Positions 14,570-29,452 of a stretch of DNA of 30,317 nucleotides are shown piece by piece. The DNA lies in assembly GCA_035315065.1 (NCBI GenBank), contig DATFYM010000186.1, positions 1 through 30,317 of the forward strand. Reading direction: 5' to 3'. Each line of letters begins with the position of its first letter. Position 1 is the stretch's first letter. The DNA is from DATFYM01 sp035315065. GTDB taxonomy: Bacteria > Acidobacteriota > Terriglobia > UBA7540. The position numbers and the translations under genes were made by a program. The notes under the pieces were generated by a model. That model was not told the origin of the DNA and did not search any database. It saw nothing but the letters and a program-made list of their open reading frames with translations.

Positions 14570-14585
14570 GCAACCAGGAGGTTGC
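14570..14585. promoter_or_regulatory. Operator-like palindrome 2 containing the Shine-Dalgarno
   Basis: GCAACC-AGGA-GGTTGC is a perfect 6-bp inverted repeat centred 42 bp (four helical turns) from palindrome 1. Its centre contains AGGAGG (14576-14581), the ribosome binding site for the ATG at 14588. It may serve as both operator and ribosome binding site. Confidence 0.6.
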
Positions 14586-14587
14586 TT

Positions 14588-15061
14588 ATGAGCGATTTGG
14601 AAGCGCAGGGAAATGACCGTATCGAAAAGCAAATTGAGCTGAGGGCGCCGATTTCGCGGGTCTGGCGCGCCCTGACGGATTACCGTGAGTTTGGCGCGTG
14701 GTTTGGCGTGAAACTGGATGGCCCATTCGCACCGGGTCAGGTTTCGCGTGGTCAAGTTACGTACCCTGGCTACGAGCACATCAAATGGGAGGCCGCCGTG
14801 CAGAAAATGGAGCCCGAACGGCTCTTTTCCTTCACCTGGCATCCCTATGCCGTCGATCCCCAAATGGACTACTCGAAGGAGACGCCCACGCTCGTCGAAT
14901 TCAGGCTGGAGAAGACCACGAGCGGTACACTGCTTCTGCTGACGGAGTCTGGCTTCGACAAAATCCCCTTCGACCGCCGCCTCGAAGCATTCCGCATGAA
15001 TGACGGCGGTTGGACAGAGCAAATGAAGAACATCGAGAACCATGTCGCACAAACGTCGTAG
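14588..15061 (+). CDS. SRPBCC/AHSA1-like domain protein
   Basis: A 157-residue protein of the SRPBCC (START-like, activator-of-Hsp90-ATPase-like) fold. It opens with IEKQIELRAPISRVWRALTDYREFGAWFG, the family's beta-helix-helix signature. It continues with FAPGQVSRGQVTYPGYEHIKWEAAVQKMEPERLFSFTWHPY, a strand TLVEFRLEKTTSGTLLLLTESGF and a final helix GGWTEQMKNIENHV. The fold has a hydrophobic ligand cavity; the ligand is unknown. ATG 14588 is chosen because AGGAGG (14576-14581) is 6 nt upstream; a TTG two codons earlier is possible but less likely. It overlaps the ArsR gene by 20 bp, so the two form one operon. Confidence 0.9.
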   Translation: MSDLEAQGNDRIEKQIELRAPISRVWRALTDYREFGAWFGVKLDGPFAPGQVSRGQVTYPGYEHIKWEAAVQKMEPERLFSFTWHPYAVDPQMDYSKETPTLVEFRLEKTTSGTLLLLTESGFDKIPFDRRLEAFRMNDGGWTEQMKNIENHVAQTS

Positions 15062-15389
15062 CGGCACCGCCACCAAACGGCAGCCTCGTGCACCTGTATT
15101 TGCCGCGCTCGGCGACGAGACAAGGCTATCGCTGGTTGCGAGGCTCTGTGGCGGACAGCCTCATTCGATCTCTCAGCTAACGGAGGGTTCCAAGCTGACC
15201 CGGCAGGCGATCACCAAGCATCTTCGGGTGTTGGAGAGTGCAGGAATCGTACACGGCGTCCGTAGGGGTCGCGAGAGCCAATTCAAGTTCGATCCGCAGT
15301 CGATTGAGGGGATTAAGAAATACCTCGATCTCGTCTCCGAGCAGTGGGACCAGGCACTGTCCAGGCTAAAGTCGTTCGTCGAAGACTGA
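15042..15389 (+). CDS. ArsR-family winged-helix repressor
   Basis: A 115-residue ArsR/SmtB-type regulator. After a basic N-terminus comes VFAALGDETRLSLVARLCGGQPHSISQLTEGSKLTRQAITKHLRVLESAGIVHGVRRGRESQFKF: helix 1 motif LGD-x-TR, the recognition helix TRQAITKHLRVLE and the beta-wing HGVRRGRESQFKF. The usual CxC metal site of arsenic or cadmium sensors is absent, so it is not a classical metal sensor. Pairing with an SRPBCC protein is common in this branch, though the regulator is usually the first gene; here it is second, overlapping by 20 bp. It is the obvious candidate to bind the twin palindromes at 14528-14585 and control its own operon. Confidence 0.92.
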   Translation: MSHKRRSGTATKRQPRAPVFAALGDETRLSLVARLCGGQPHSISQLTEGSKLTRQAITKHLRVLESAGIVHGVRRGRESQFKFDPQSIEGIKKYLDLVSEQWDQALSRLKSFVED

Positions 15390-15437
15390 CCGCCTGGAGT
15401 GAGGCAAAGCTCAAATTCCGACTTTCGCTCGTCATCT

Positions 15438-15746
15438 TTAGCTCTTGAACAACGAGTCGAACTTCTTCTTGGCGTCAGAAACCGCCGGAGCGGCTCGCGA
15501 ATTGCCTTTGGCCGCACGGACGCCCGCAGCCGGGCGGAAGTAATCGCAATAGTTGCCGGCCTCTTTGTCACGCTGCCATTCCGCTTGAGGCTCGGAACAT
15601 TGATTGTTCTTGGAAGGATCGTAGAAGTCGCAGTTGCGGCAGCAGTGGAGATCGGCGTCGCAGCGAGGACAGGCATCCCGGCTACCCACGCGGCCGCCTG
15701 TCGGAAGGTTCATGGTAGCGTCGCATTTCCAGCAACGAAAAGTCAT
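15438..15746 (-). CDS. Small zinc-ribbon protein
   Basis: A 102-residue protein with eight cysteines that look metal-binding. The pairs are CWKC (5-8) and CPRC near 26-29, then the cluster HCCRNCDFYDPSKNNQCSEP and a last Cys in NYCDYFRP. The arrangement suggests a zinc ribbon followed by a second cysteine cluster. The C-terminal third is Ala/Lys-rich, disordered-looking, and ends in KKKFDSLFKS. I recognise no named family or function. ATG 15746 directly follows a CAGTTCT-type repeat (15747-15770) that leaves no Shine-Dalgarno at the usual distance. It is separated from rpoC by a likely terminator and is probably transcribed on its own. Confidence 0.7.
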   Translation of the reverse strand: MTFRCWKCDATMNLPTGGRVGSRDACPRCDADLHCCRNCDFYDPSKNNQCSEPQAEWQRDKEAGNYCDYFRPAAGVRAAKGNSRAAPAVSDAKKKFDSLFKS

Positions 15747-15770
15747 CAGTTCTCAGTTGTCAGTCCTCAG
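15747..15770. repeat. CAGTTCT/CAGTTGT/CAGTCCT microrepeat
   Basis: Consecutive 7-8-bp words (CAGTTCT, CAGTTGT, CAGTCCT) run up to the start codon of the zinc-ribbon gene. Related words occur at 20088-20120, 26815-26840 and 29031-29066. Confidence 0.6.
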
Positions 15771-15781
15771 TAAAAGCGCCC

Positions 15782-15851
15782 GGCTATTAGCCGTCAGCAA
15801 TCAGCAAGAAGAAGTTTCCATCTTCATGCTGAAAGCTGACCGCTGAAAGCC
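15782..15851 (-). terminator. Probable terminator hairpin after rpoC
   Basis: Imperfect 24-nt inverted repeat (15782-15805 against 15828-15851, 19 of 24 positions pairing) beginning 10 nt downstream of the rpoC stop. On the transcript it is followed by GGGCGCTTTTAC, a short T-run. The arms are themselves made of the AGCTGA/CCGTCAG repeat words, so its origin is repetitive even if it terminates. Confidence 0.45.
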
Positions 15852-15861
15852 GATTGCCTCC

Positions 15862-20055
<4,194 letters not shown>

Positions 20056-20336
20056 TTTGGACCTCCTGGTTTCTGAGGTGGATAGAAAGTTCTGACAGTT
20101 CTCAGTTTTTCAGTTCTCGGTGGCTTCGTTCCTGATTCCGCCGAGCGCCGATCCTTCGTTTTCAATCAAATCGGTGGCATCGTCTTTCAAAAAGAGTCGA
20201 AGGTCGAAGGTTGAAGGTTAAAAGCCTCGCTTTGTTTTCGGTTTGTTTTCCAACTTCGTCCTTTGTTTTCAATATAGTACTCGCTTTGTTCCGTCAAACA
20301 GCGTCGAAGGTCATTCGTTGCCTTCCCCCTAATCAT
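20056..20336. repeat. Repeat-filled gap between the coiled-coil ORF and rpoC
   Basis: About 280 bp without a gene. It holds CAGTTCT words (20088-20120), an exact TGGCTTCGTT (20121-20130), a variant TGGCATCGTC near 20173, two to three copies of a TCGAAGGT word near 20198-20212 and again near 20305, and several CTTTGTTTTC words (20230-20275). The Shine-Dalgarno and TTG start of rpoC follow directly at its left end. Confidence 0.7.
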
Positions 20337-20717
20337 TTAGGCATGCGTCTCGTTTTCGCCATCTTGTTCATTAAGGTCTTCGCCTTCGAGCCTGAGAAGG
20401 CGCGCCTCGTGGTCGACGACGATCAAGCGGATTAACCGATCCAGCCGGTAGAGTCGCTTCTCGGCCTTCTGCTGCATCCCCTTCAGGAGCTCGACTGATT
20501 GGACCAACGCTTCGTGGCGCTCTGTGAGCCGGTCGAGCCGCTGGTCGATCTTCTGAAGAGCTTCCTCGTGCTTCAGGCCCAATCGCTCGATGCGCTCATC
20601 CGTCTCCCGGCCGAGACGGTCGAGCCGTTCATCAGTCTCCCGGCTGTGACGCTCCATGCGTTCGCCGAGCTGCTCGATGAACTTGCCGAGACCTTCAAAG
20701 CGCTCGTCGACGGTCAT
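20337..20717 (-). CDS. Coiled-coil protein encoded between rpoB and rpoC
   Basis: A 126-residue, highly charged protein starting at ATG 20717, 32 bp after the rpoB stop and on the same strand, so it should be co-transcribed with rpoB. Residues about 5-115 form heptads with Leu/Ile/Val at a and d positions (RLDRLGRETDERIERLG, KIDQRLDRLTERHEALVQS, EKRLYRLDRLIRLIVVDHEARLLRLEG). No membrane segment, signal or catalytic motif is seen. Similar small coiled-coil ORFs are common orphans in these genomes; I know no function. Position alone suggests RNA polymerase assembly or regulation, but a chance insertion is equally possible. The upstream AAAGG lies at a rather long distance from the start. Confidence 0.7.
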   Translation of the reverse strand: MTVDERFEGLGKFIEQLGERMERHSRETDERLDRLGRETDERIERLGLKHEEALQKIDQRLDRLTERHEALVQSVELLKGMQQKAEKRLYRLDRLIRLIVVDHEARLLRLEGEDLNEQDGENETHA

Positions 20718-20749
20718 TCCCTTGGCCTTTCTGACTCGACCCCTTGCAC

Positions 20750-25408
<4,659 letters not shown>

Positions 25409-25618
25409 TCGTATGACTCCTTGACTGAGAATTCAAAGTCCTATTGGAAGGTAGCGACACGTCACCCTTAAACAGTAGATGCGGAACTGGGGCGTGAGGA
25501 TGCACGATGGATCTCCCTCAGCCCGGCAACGATGCGGTGGTCCAGTCCGCGTCACGGCGCGATGCCCCTCAGTCGCCGCCGGATGGAATGGTCGATCCCC
25601 CCGCATTTGCAGGAAAAC

Positions 25619-25676
25619 CGGCGGGGCGCAAAAAACAAACTATCTGGCTTCGAGTGCTTATCAAGCAACCCCGCCG
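25619..25676 (-). terminator. Possible attenuator hairpin between rplL and rpoB
   Basis: CGGCGGGG (25669-25676 on the minus strand) can pair with CCCCGCCG (25619-25626) across a 42-nt loop that contains its own small stem. On the transcript it is followed by GTTTTCC. A partial terminator between rplL and rpoB is well known in E. coli; this one starts about 10 nt after the rplL stop. The T-run is weak. The rest of the 277-bp gap (25409-25685) shows no gene. Confidence 0.35.
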
Positions 25677-25685
25677 AACCAGTCT

Positions 25686-26069
25686 CTATTTGACCTCCAC
25701 GGTCGCGCCCGCTTCCGTGAACTTCTTCTTGATGGCCTCGGCCTCTTCCTTGTTCACGCCTTCTTTGATGGGCTTCGGCGCACCGTCCACGAGATCCTTG
25801 GCTTCCTTCAAACCGAGGCTGGTAACTTCCCGTACCGCCTTAATAACATTGATCTTGTTAGCCCCAATGCCAGTCAGCACGACGGTGAATTCCGTCTTTT
25901 CCTCAACCGGGGGCGCAGCAGGGCCAGCCGCTGCTCCGGCTACAACCACTGGGGCGGCGGCCGCTGCCGAGACGCCAAGAGTCTCCTCCAGCTTCTTCAC
26001 CAGTTCAGCCGCCTCAAGCAGAGTCAGGCCCTTGATTTCGTCGACGATCTTATCAATCCTCTCCGACAT
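25686..26069 (-). CDS. rplL: Ribosomal protein bL12 (L7/L12)
   Basis: 127 residues, normal length. The N-terminal dimerisation helices (IVDEIKGLTLLEAAELVKKLEETLGV) are followed by an Ala/Pro-rich hinge. The C-terminal domain (EFTVVLTGIGANKINVIKAVREVTSLGLKEAKDLVDGAPKPIKEG) binds translation factors at the ribosomal stalk. AGGAGG lies 11 nt before ATG 26069, a slightly long spacing. It follows rplJ by 44 bp, the usual L10-L12 pairing. Confidence 0.98.
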   Translation of the reverse strand: MSERIDKIVDEIKGLTLLEAAELVKKLEETLGVSAAAAAPVVVAGAAAGPAAPPVEEKTEFTVVLTGIGANKINVIKAVREVTSLGLKEAKDLVDGAPKPIKEGVNKEEAEAIKKKFTEAGATVEVK

Positions 26070-26113
26070 TGCTTTGTTATCCTCCTGAGAATTCCCAACC
26101 GACCCCTCAAAAA

Positions 26114-26650
26114 CTAGCTGCCGGCTGCTTCCTGAAACTTGTTTTCCTTCACGCCCTGCTGGATCACGCCGGCCAAGTTGCGGGCCACACCTGCAATCGA
26201 GGAGGCCGTGCGTTGCGCCGAAGCGTTGATGAGATAGAGCACCTTGGCGAGCAGCGCCTCCCGCGAAGGCAGGTTGGCGATCGAAGCCAGGTCCGCCATG
26301 GAGACGACACGACCCTCCACCACTCCCGCCTTGAATACCAGAATCGGGTGATCCTTGGCGTAGGCGGAGATGGCCTTGGCCAGCGCCACAGGGTCGCTTT
26401 CCGTGTAAGCGAGGGAAGTGGTCCCGCGCAATTTCTGGGCGGCCGGCTCCGCCGATGTTCCCTGCGCCGCCCGCTCGATCAGGGTGTTCTTCACCACGCG
26501 GTAGGTAGATCCCGCCTGCGCCAGCTTGCGACGCAACTCGGTATCCTGCGCCACCGTGATACCCTCAAAGCCCGAAAAGACTACGCCCCGGGCCTTTTCA
26601 AGGTCCTTGTGCAATTCCTGCGCATTCTGTTGCTTCTCGTCCTTCTTCAT
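26114..26650 (-). CDS. rplJ: Ribosomal protein uL10
   Basis: 178 residues, the stalk base protein that carries the L12 dimers. Typical features are the N-terminal KDLEKARGVVFSGFEGITVAQDTELRRKLAQAGSTYRVVKNTL (23S rRNA-binding region), RGTTSLAYTESDPVALAKAI and a C-terminal helix for L12 binding. TGAGG precedes ATG 26650 closely. The 243-bp leader between rplA and rplJ is where an L10-binding regulatory RNA is often found, but it is filled with repeat words here. Confidence 0.97.
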   Translation of the reverse strand: MKKDEKQQNAQELHKDLEKARGVVFSGFEGITVAQDTELRRKLAQAGSTYRVVKNTLIERAAQGTSAEPAAQKLRGTTSLAYTESDPVALAKAISAYAKDHPILVFKAGVVEGRVVSMADLASIANLPSREALLAKVLYLINASAQRTASSIAGVARNLAGVIQQGVKENKFQEAAGS

Positions 26651-26893
26651 CGCCTCAGATCCTCAAGTCCGTCATCCGCAATCAAAGAGCGAGCATCCAT
26701 CCAAGAATCGTCAAGATCAACCGTCGCTTGCCGCCCAAACGGTGGCTTCGTTCCTGATTTTTCCAAAGCCCGATTCTTTATTTTCATCGAGATCGGTGGC
26801 TTCGTTCCTAAAAAGCCCTCAGCTTTCGGCCGTCAGCCATCGAGCTCGCCGCGTTGCCTTCCGCCTTCTGCCTACTGCCTTCCGCGCTTGACT
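26651..26893. repeat. Repeat-rich leader between rplA and rplJ
   Basis: 243 bp without a gene. Exact TGGCTTCGTT words lie at 26743 and 26797, each inside a GGTGGCTTCGTTCCT context and 54 bp apart. AGCTTTC and CCGTCAG words lie at 26815-26840, and GCCTTCCGCC-like words at 26856-26890. I could not identify an L10 leader RNA fold. Confidence 0.65.
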
Positions 26894-27580
26894 CTACGCG
26901 GCCTCCAGCGACGCCAAGTCGATCCGAATCCCCGGTCCCATGGTCGACGAAATAACGACGCTCTTTACATACTGGCCCTTCGCGGTTGCAGGCTTCGCTT
27001 TGATTATACTCGATATCAGCGCCTGCGCGTTATCCGTAAGCTTCTGGGCGTCAAATGAGACCTTGCCCACAGGGCAATGGATGATGCCCGTCTTGTCCAC
27101 GCGAAACTCCACTTTGCCAGCCTTGACTTCTTGGACGGCCCTGACTACGTCCATGGTTACTGTCCCGGTTTTGGGATTGGGCATGAGGCCGCGCGGTCCC
27201 AACACCTTTCCCAGACGTCCGACGGACTTCATCATGTCCGGAGTCGCGATCACGGCGTCGAAATCCAGCCAGCCACCCTGAATCTTCTGAACGATGTCGT
27301 CGCCACCCGCCTCGTCGGCCCCGGCTTCACGCGCCTCCCGAACTTTCTCGCCGGAAGCAATTACGATAACGCGCTTGCTCTTGCCCAAGCCATGGGGCAG
27401 AACTACGGTGCCGCGCACCATCTGGTCGGCGTGCTTGGGATCCACACCCAGCCGCATCGCCACTTCCACGGTCTCGTCAAACTTGGCAAAGGCCGCCTGC
27501 TTCAACAAGGGCATGGCTTCGCCCAAGTTATATGCCGGTTTGGCCACCAGCTTGGCTGACGCATTGTATTTCTTGCCCAC
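26894..27580 (-). CDS. rplA: Ribosomal protein uL1
   Basis: 228 residues, standard length. It forms the L1 stalk that binds 23S rRNA and handles E-site tRNA; in many bacteria it also represses its own operon. Visible features are FDETVEVAMRLGVDPKHADQMVRGTVVLPHGLGK, GADEAGGDDIVQKIQGGWLDFDAVIATPDMM, GKVLGPRGLMPNPKTGTVT and the C-terminal KGQYVKSVVISSTMGPGIRID. The start is GTG at 27580 with AGAGGAG 6 nt upstream. It follows rplK by 135 bp. Confidence 0.98.
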   Translation of the reverse strand: MGKKYNASAKLVAKPAYNLGEAMPLLKQAAFAKFDETVEVAMRLGVDPKHADQMVRGTVVLPHGLGKSKRVIVIASGEKVREAREAGADEAGGDDIVQKIQGGWLDFDAVIATPDMMKSVGRLGKVLGPRGLMPNPKTGTVTMDVVRAVQEVKAGKVEFRVDKTGIIHCPVGKVSFDAQKLTDNAQALISSIIKAKPATAKGQYVKSVVISSTMGPGIRIDLASLEAA

Positions 27581-27715
27581 CTTCGACTCCTCTTCTGAGG
27601 ACTTTAACCAAACCCGTTTCTTCTAAGCGCCCGCCCAATCCACAGGGGACGCGGGGACTTAGGCCCTTTCTGAGGGACTCTAAAACAGATCTGCGATTAA
27701 TTCCCAGCGCCTCGG

Positions 27716-28147
27716 CTAGGGGACGACGTCAATTCCCATGCTGCGCGCCGTTCCCCTTACGGTCGCAATAGCGGCCGCGACATCCCGCGCGTTCAAGTCC
27801 GGAAGCTTGGTCTTGGCGATATCCTCCACTTGCTTCTCCGTGACTTTCCCAACCTTGTTCTTATTCGGCTCACCTGAACCCTTGGCGACGCCTGCGGCGC
27901 GCTTCAACAGTACCGAGGCAGGGGGAGTCTTGGTAATGAAGGTGAAGCTCCGGTCCTGATAAACGGTGATGACCACAGGAATGATGAGCCCTTCCTGGTC
28001 CTTGGCAGAGGTTTTCGCATTGTAGGCCTTGCAGAACTCCATGATGTTCACGCCGTGCTGGCCCAATGCCGGGCCCACCGGTGGGGCCGGAGTTGCCTTC
28101 CCCGCCGCAATTTGCAGCTTGACCATCGCCGTAACTTTTTTTGCCAT
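27716..28147 (-). CDS. rplK: Ribosomal protein uL11
   Basis: 143 residues, normal length. KLQIAAGKATPAPPVGPALGQHGVNIMEFCKAYNAKT is the N-terminal factor-interacting domain with its conserved prolines. The C-terminal rRNA-binding domain (KNKVGKVTEKQVEDIAKTKLPDLNARDVAAAIATVRGTARSMGI) binds the GTPase-associated centre. AGGG lies shortly before ATG 28147. It sits between nusG (68-bp gap) and rplA, as usual. Confidence 0.98.
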   Translation of the reverse strand: MAKKVTAMVKLQIAAGKATPAPPVGPALGQHGVNIMEFCKAYNAKTSAKDQEGLIIPVVITVYQDRSFTFITKTPPASVLLKRAAGVAKGSGEPNKNKVGKVTEKQVEDIAKTKLPDLNARDVAAAIATVRGTARSMGIDVVP

Positions 28148-28215
28148 AACCCTAACCTTCTGAATTCGGATTGACGCGAGTGAGGATCCGGCCAGTCGAG
28201 TCTCGATAACTAAAT

Positions 28216-28764
28216 TTAGCTCTTCTCGACCTGGTCGAAGTCAAGCTCCACCGGGGTGGCGCGTCCAAAGATCGTCACCATGACGCGCAATGTAGACCGG
28301 TCGTCGTTGACTTCATCCACGACCCCGGCAAAGTCTTTGAACGGCCCGTCTGCTATCTTGACGGTCTCCCCCTTCTCAAACTTGAGCTTCGGTTTCGGGT
28401 GCTCGGCGGCTGCCTCCACCCGATTCACAATGCGATCCACTTCTTCCGGGGTCAGCGGCGAAGGCATTTGACCGGAACCCACGAAACCCGTGACGCGCGG
28501 GGTTGAATGAACGAGGTGCCAGGTGGCGTCATTGAGGTTCATCTCCACCAGCACGTAGCCGGGATAGAACAGTTTGGGGGTCACCACTTTCTTACCCTGG
28601 CGCAACTCAATAACGTTCTCCGTGGGCACCATGATTTGGCCGAACTGGCCGGCGAACCCCTCGGCTTCGACGCGGCTCTTCAGCGTCTCTGCCACCTTCT
28701 TCTCGAAACCTGAGTAGGTGTGAATAATGTACCAGTTCATCGTGTTGACTAAGCCTTCGCTCAT
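28216..28764 (-). CDS. nusG: Transcription termination/antitermination factor NusG
   Basis: 182 residues with the start chosen here. The NGN domain (MNWYIIHTYSGFEKKVAETLKSR, then FYPGYVLVEM and TPRVTGFVG) binds the RNA polymerase clamp. The C-terminal KOW domain (FEKGETVKIADGPFKDFAGVVDEVN) contacts Rho or ribosomal S10. ATG 28764 has GGAAG 5 nt upstream. ATG 28740, which gives the common MNWYII start, has a GAAGG that is too distant, so either is possible. The frame stays open further upstream into secE but has no family similarity there. It begins 32 bp after the secE stop. Confidence 0.96.
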   Translation of the reverse strand: MSEGLVNTMNWYIIHTYSGFEKKVAETLKSRVEAEGFAGQFGQIMVPTENVIELRQGKKVVTPKLFYPGYVLVEMNLNDATWHLVHSTPRVTGFVGSGQMPSPLTPEEVDRIVNRVEAAAEHPKPKLKFEKGETVKIADGPFKDFAGVVDEVNDDRSTLRVMVTIFGRATPVELDFDQVEKS

Positions 28765-28796
28765 TATTGCTTCCACAGCCACGCGACTCCCGCTCT

Positions 28797-29027
28797 TTAA
28801 CGACCCAGTAAGTACTTCAGGATCTTCGATACCGCACTCGAAAACACCTGGTCGCAGATATAGAAGAAAACCGCAAAAAAGAACGTCGTAAGAATCACCA
28901 TCATCGTGGTCCCGTAGACTTCCTGCTTGCCGGGCCACGTCACGCGCTTCATCTCCACCCGAACCGACGCGACGTATTCACGAAAGCGCGTCCAAGGGTT
29001 CTTCTCGATCAACAGTTCGTCGGCCAT
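28797..29027 (-). CDS. secE: Preprotein translocase subunit SecE
   Basis: 76 residues, the short single-span type. The amphipathic surface helix with the conserved VEMKRVTWPGKQEVYGTT is followed by one membrane segment (MMVILTTFFFAVFFYICDQVF). It holds SecY in the SecYEG channel. ATG 29027 has no clear Shine-Dalgarno; CAGT-type repeat words run up to it (29031-29066). Position between tRNA-Trp and nusG is the classic arrangement. Confidence 0.96.
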   Translation of the reverse strand: MADELLIEKNPWTRFREYVASVRVEMKRVTWPGKQEVYGTTMMVILTTFFFAVFFYICDQVFSSAVSKILKYLLGR

Positions 29028-29030
29028 ACT

Positions 29031-29066
29031 TAGTCTCAGTCGTCAGTTCTCGACCGTCAGCCTCAG
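29031..29066. repeat. CAGTTCT/CCGTCAG microrepeat before secE
   Basis: Consecutive words TCTCAGT, CGTCAGT, TCTCGACCGTCAG and CCTCAGC fill the stretch directly upstream of the secE start, where the ribosome binding site would be expected. Same family as 15747-15770. Confidence 0.5.
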
Positions 29067-29134
29067 CACGGCGATGACAGTCAGATGACCTTTGGTTGCG
29101 AGGCGTCTCCGCAACTGCTGCTGTCGACCGCTTC

Positions 29135-29210
29135 TGGCAGGGGCGGAGGGACTCGAACCCCCATGACCGGTTTTGGAGACCGGCAGATTAGCCGTTGATC
29201 TGACGCCCCT
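29135..29210 (-). tRNA. tRNA-Trp (anticodon CCA)
   Basis: A 76-nt tRNA with encoded CCA tail (29135-29137). The acceptor arm AGGGGCG/CGCCCCT pairs fully and the discriminator base is G. The D arm is AGAT/ATCT with GG in its loop. The anticodon arm CCGGT/ACCGG carries the loop CTCCAAA (anticodon CCA). The T arm GGGGG/CCCTC has one G-T wobble around TTCGAGT. It lies between rpmG and secE, the usual place for this tRNA. Confidence 0.96.
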
Positions 29211-29260
29211 GCACCTGCTACTTGGACGCCGGTTTGCCCCCACCGGTTACCAACCCTTGC

Positions 29261-29410
29261 CTACTTGACCTCTTTGTGCGCCGTGTGCTTTCGGCACGAA
29301 GGGCAGAACTTCTTCAGCTCCAGCCGATCCTGGTTCTTCTTCTTGTTTTTGGTCGTCGTGTAATTCCGATTTTTGCAGTCGCCGCATTGCAGCGTAATGA
29401 TTTCTCGCAT
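29261..29410 (-). CDS. rpmG: Ribosomal protein bL33 (zinc-binding form)
   Basis: A 49-residue protein starting at ATG 29410 (GGGGAT upstream) and ending at TAG 29261. The sequence begins MREIITLQCGDCKNRNYTTT, contains the basic stretch KNKKKNQDRLELKKFC and ends near HTAHKEVK. CGDC and CPSC form a four-cysteine zinc site, so this is the C+ form of L33. It lies between tuf and tRNA-Trp, in the common tuf-rpmG-trnW-secE-nusG order. Confidence 0.95.
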   Translation of the reverse strand: MREIITLQCGDCKNRNYTTTKNKKKNQDRLELKKFCPSCRKHTAHKEVK

Positions 29411-29452
29411 TGCAATCCCCGAGCACCCAAATCAAAAATTCGCGCTCGCCCC

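Noticed and set aside
26651..26893. L10 leader regulatory RNA upstream of rplJ
   Set aside because: The position is right, but I could not find the expected stems; the region is filled with repeat words. A covariance-model search would settle it.
28765..28938. Extended NusG N-terminus starting inside secE
   Set aside because: The extension is the out-of-frame complement of secE coding sequence with no NusG similarity; the NGN domain begins at MNWYII.
29420..29448. CGAGC/GCTCG stem between tuf and rpmG as a terminator
   Set aside because: Only 5 bp with a long loop and no T-run after it; rpmG is expected to be read through from tuf or from its own promoter.
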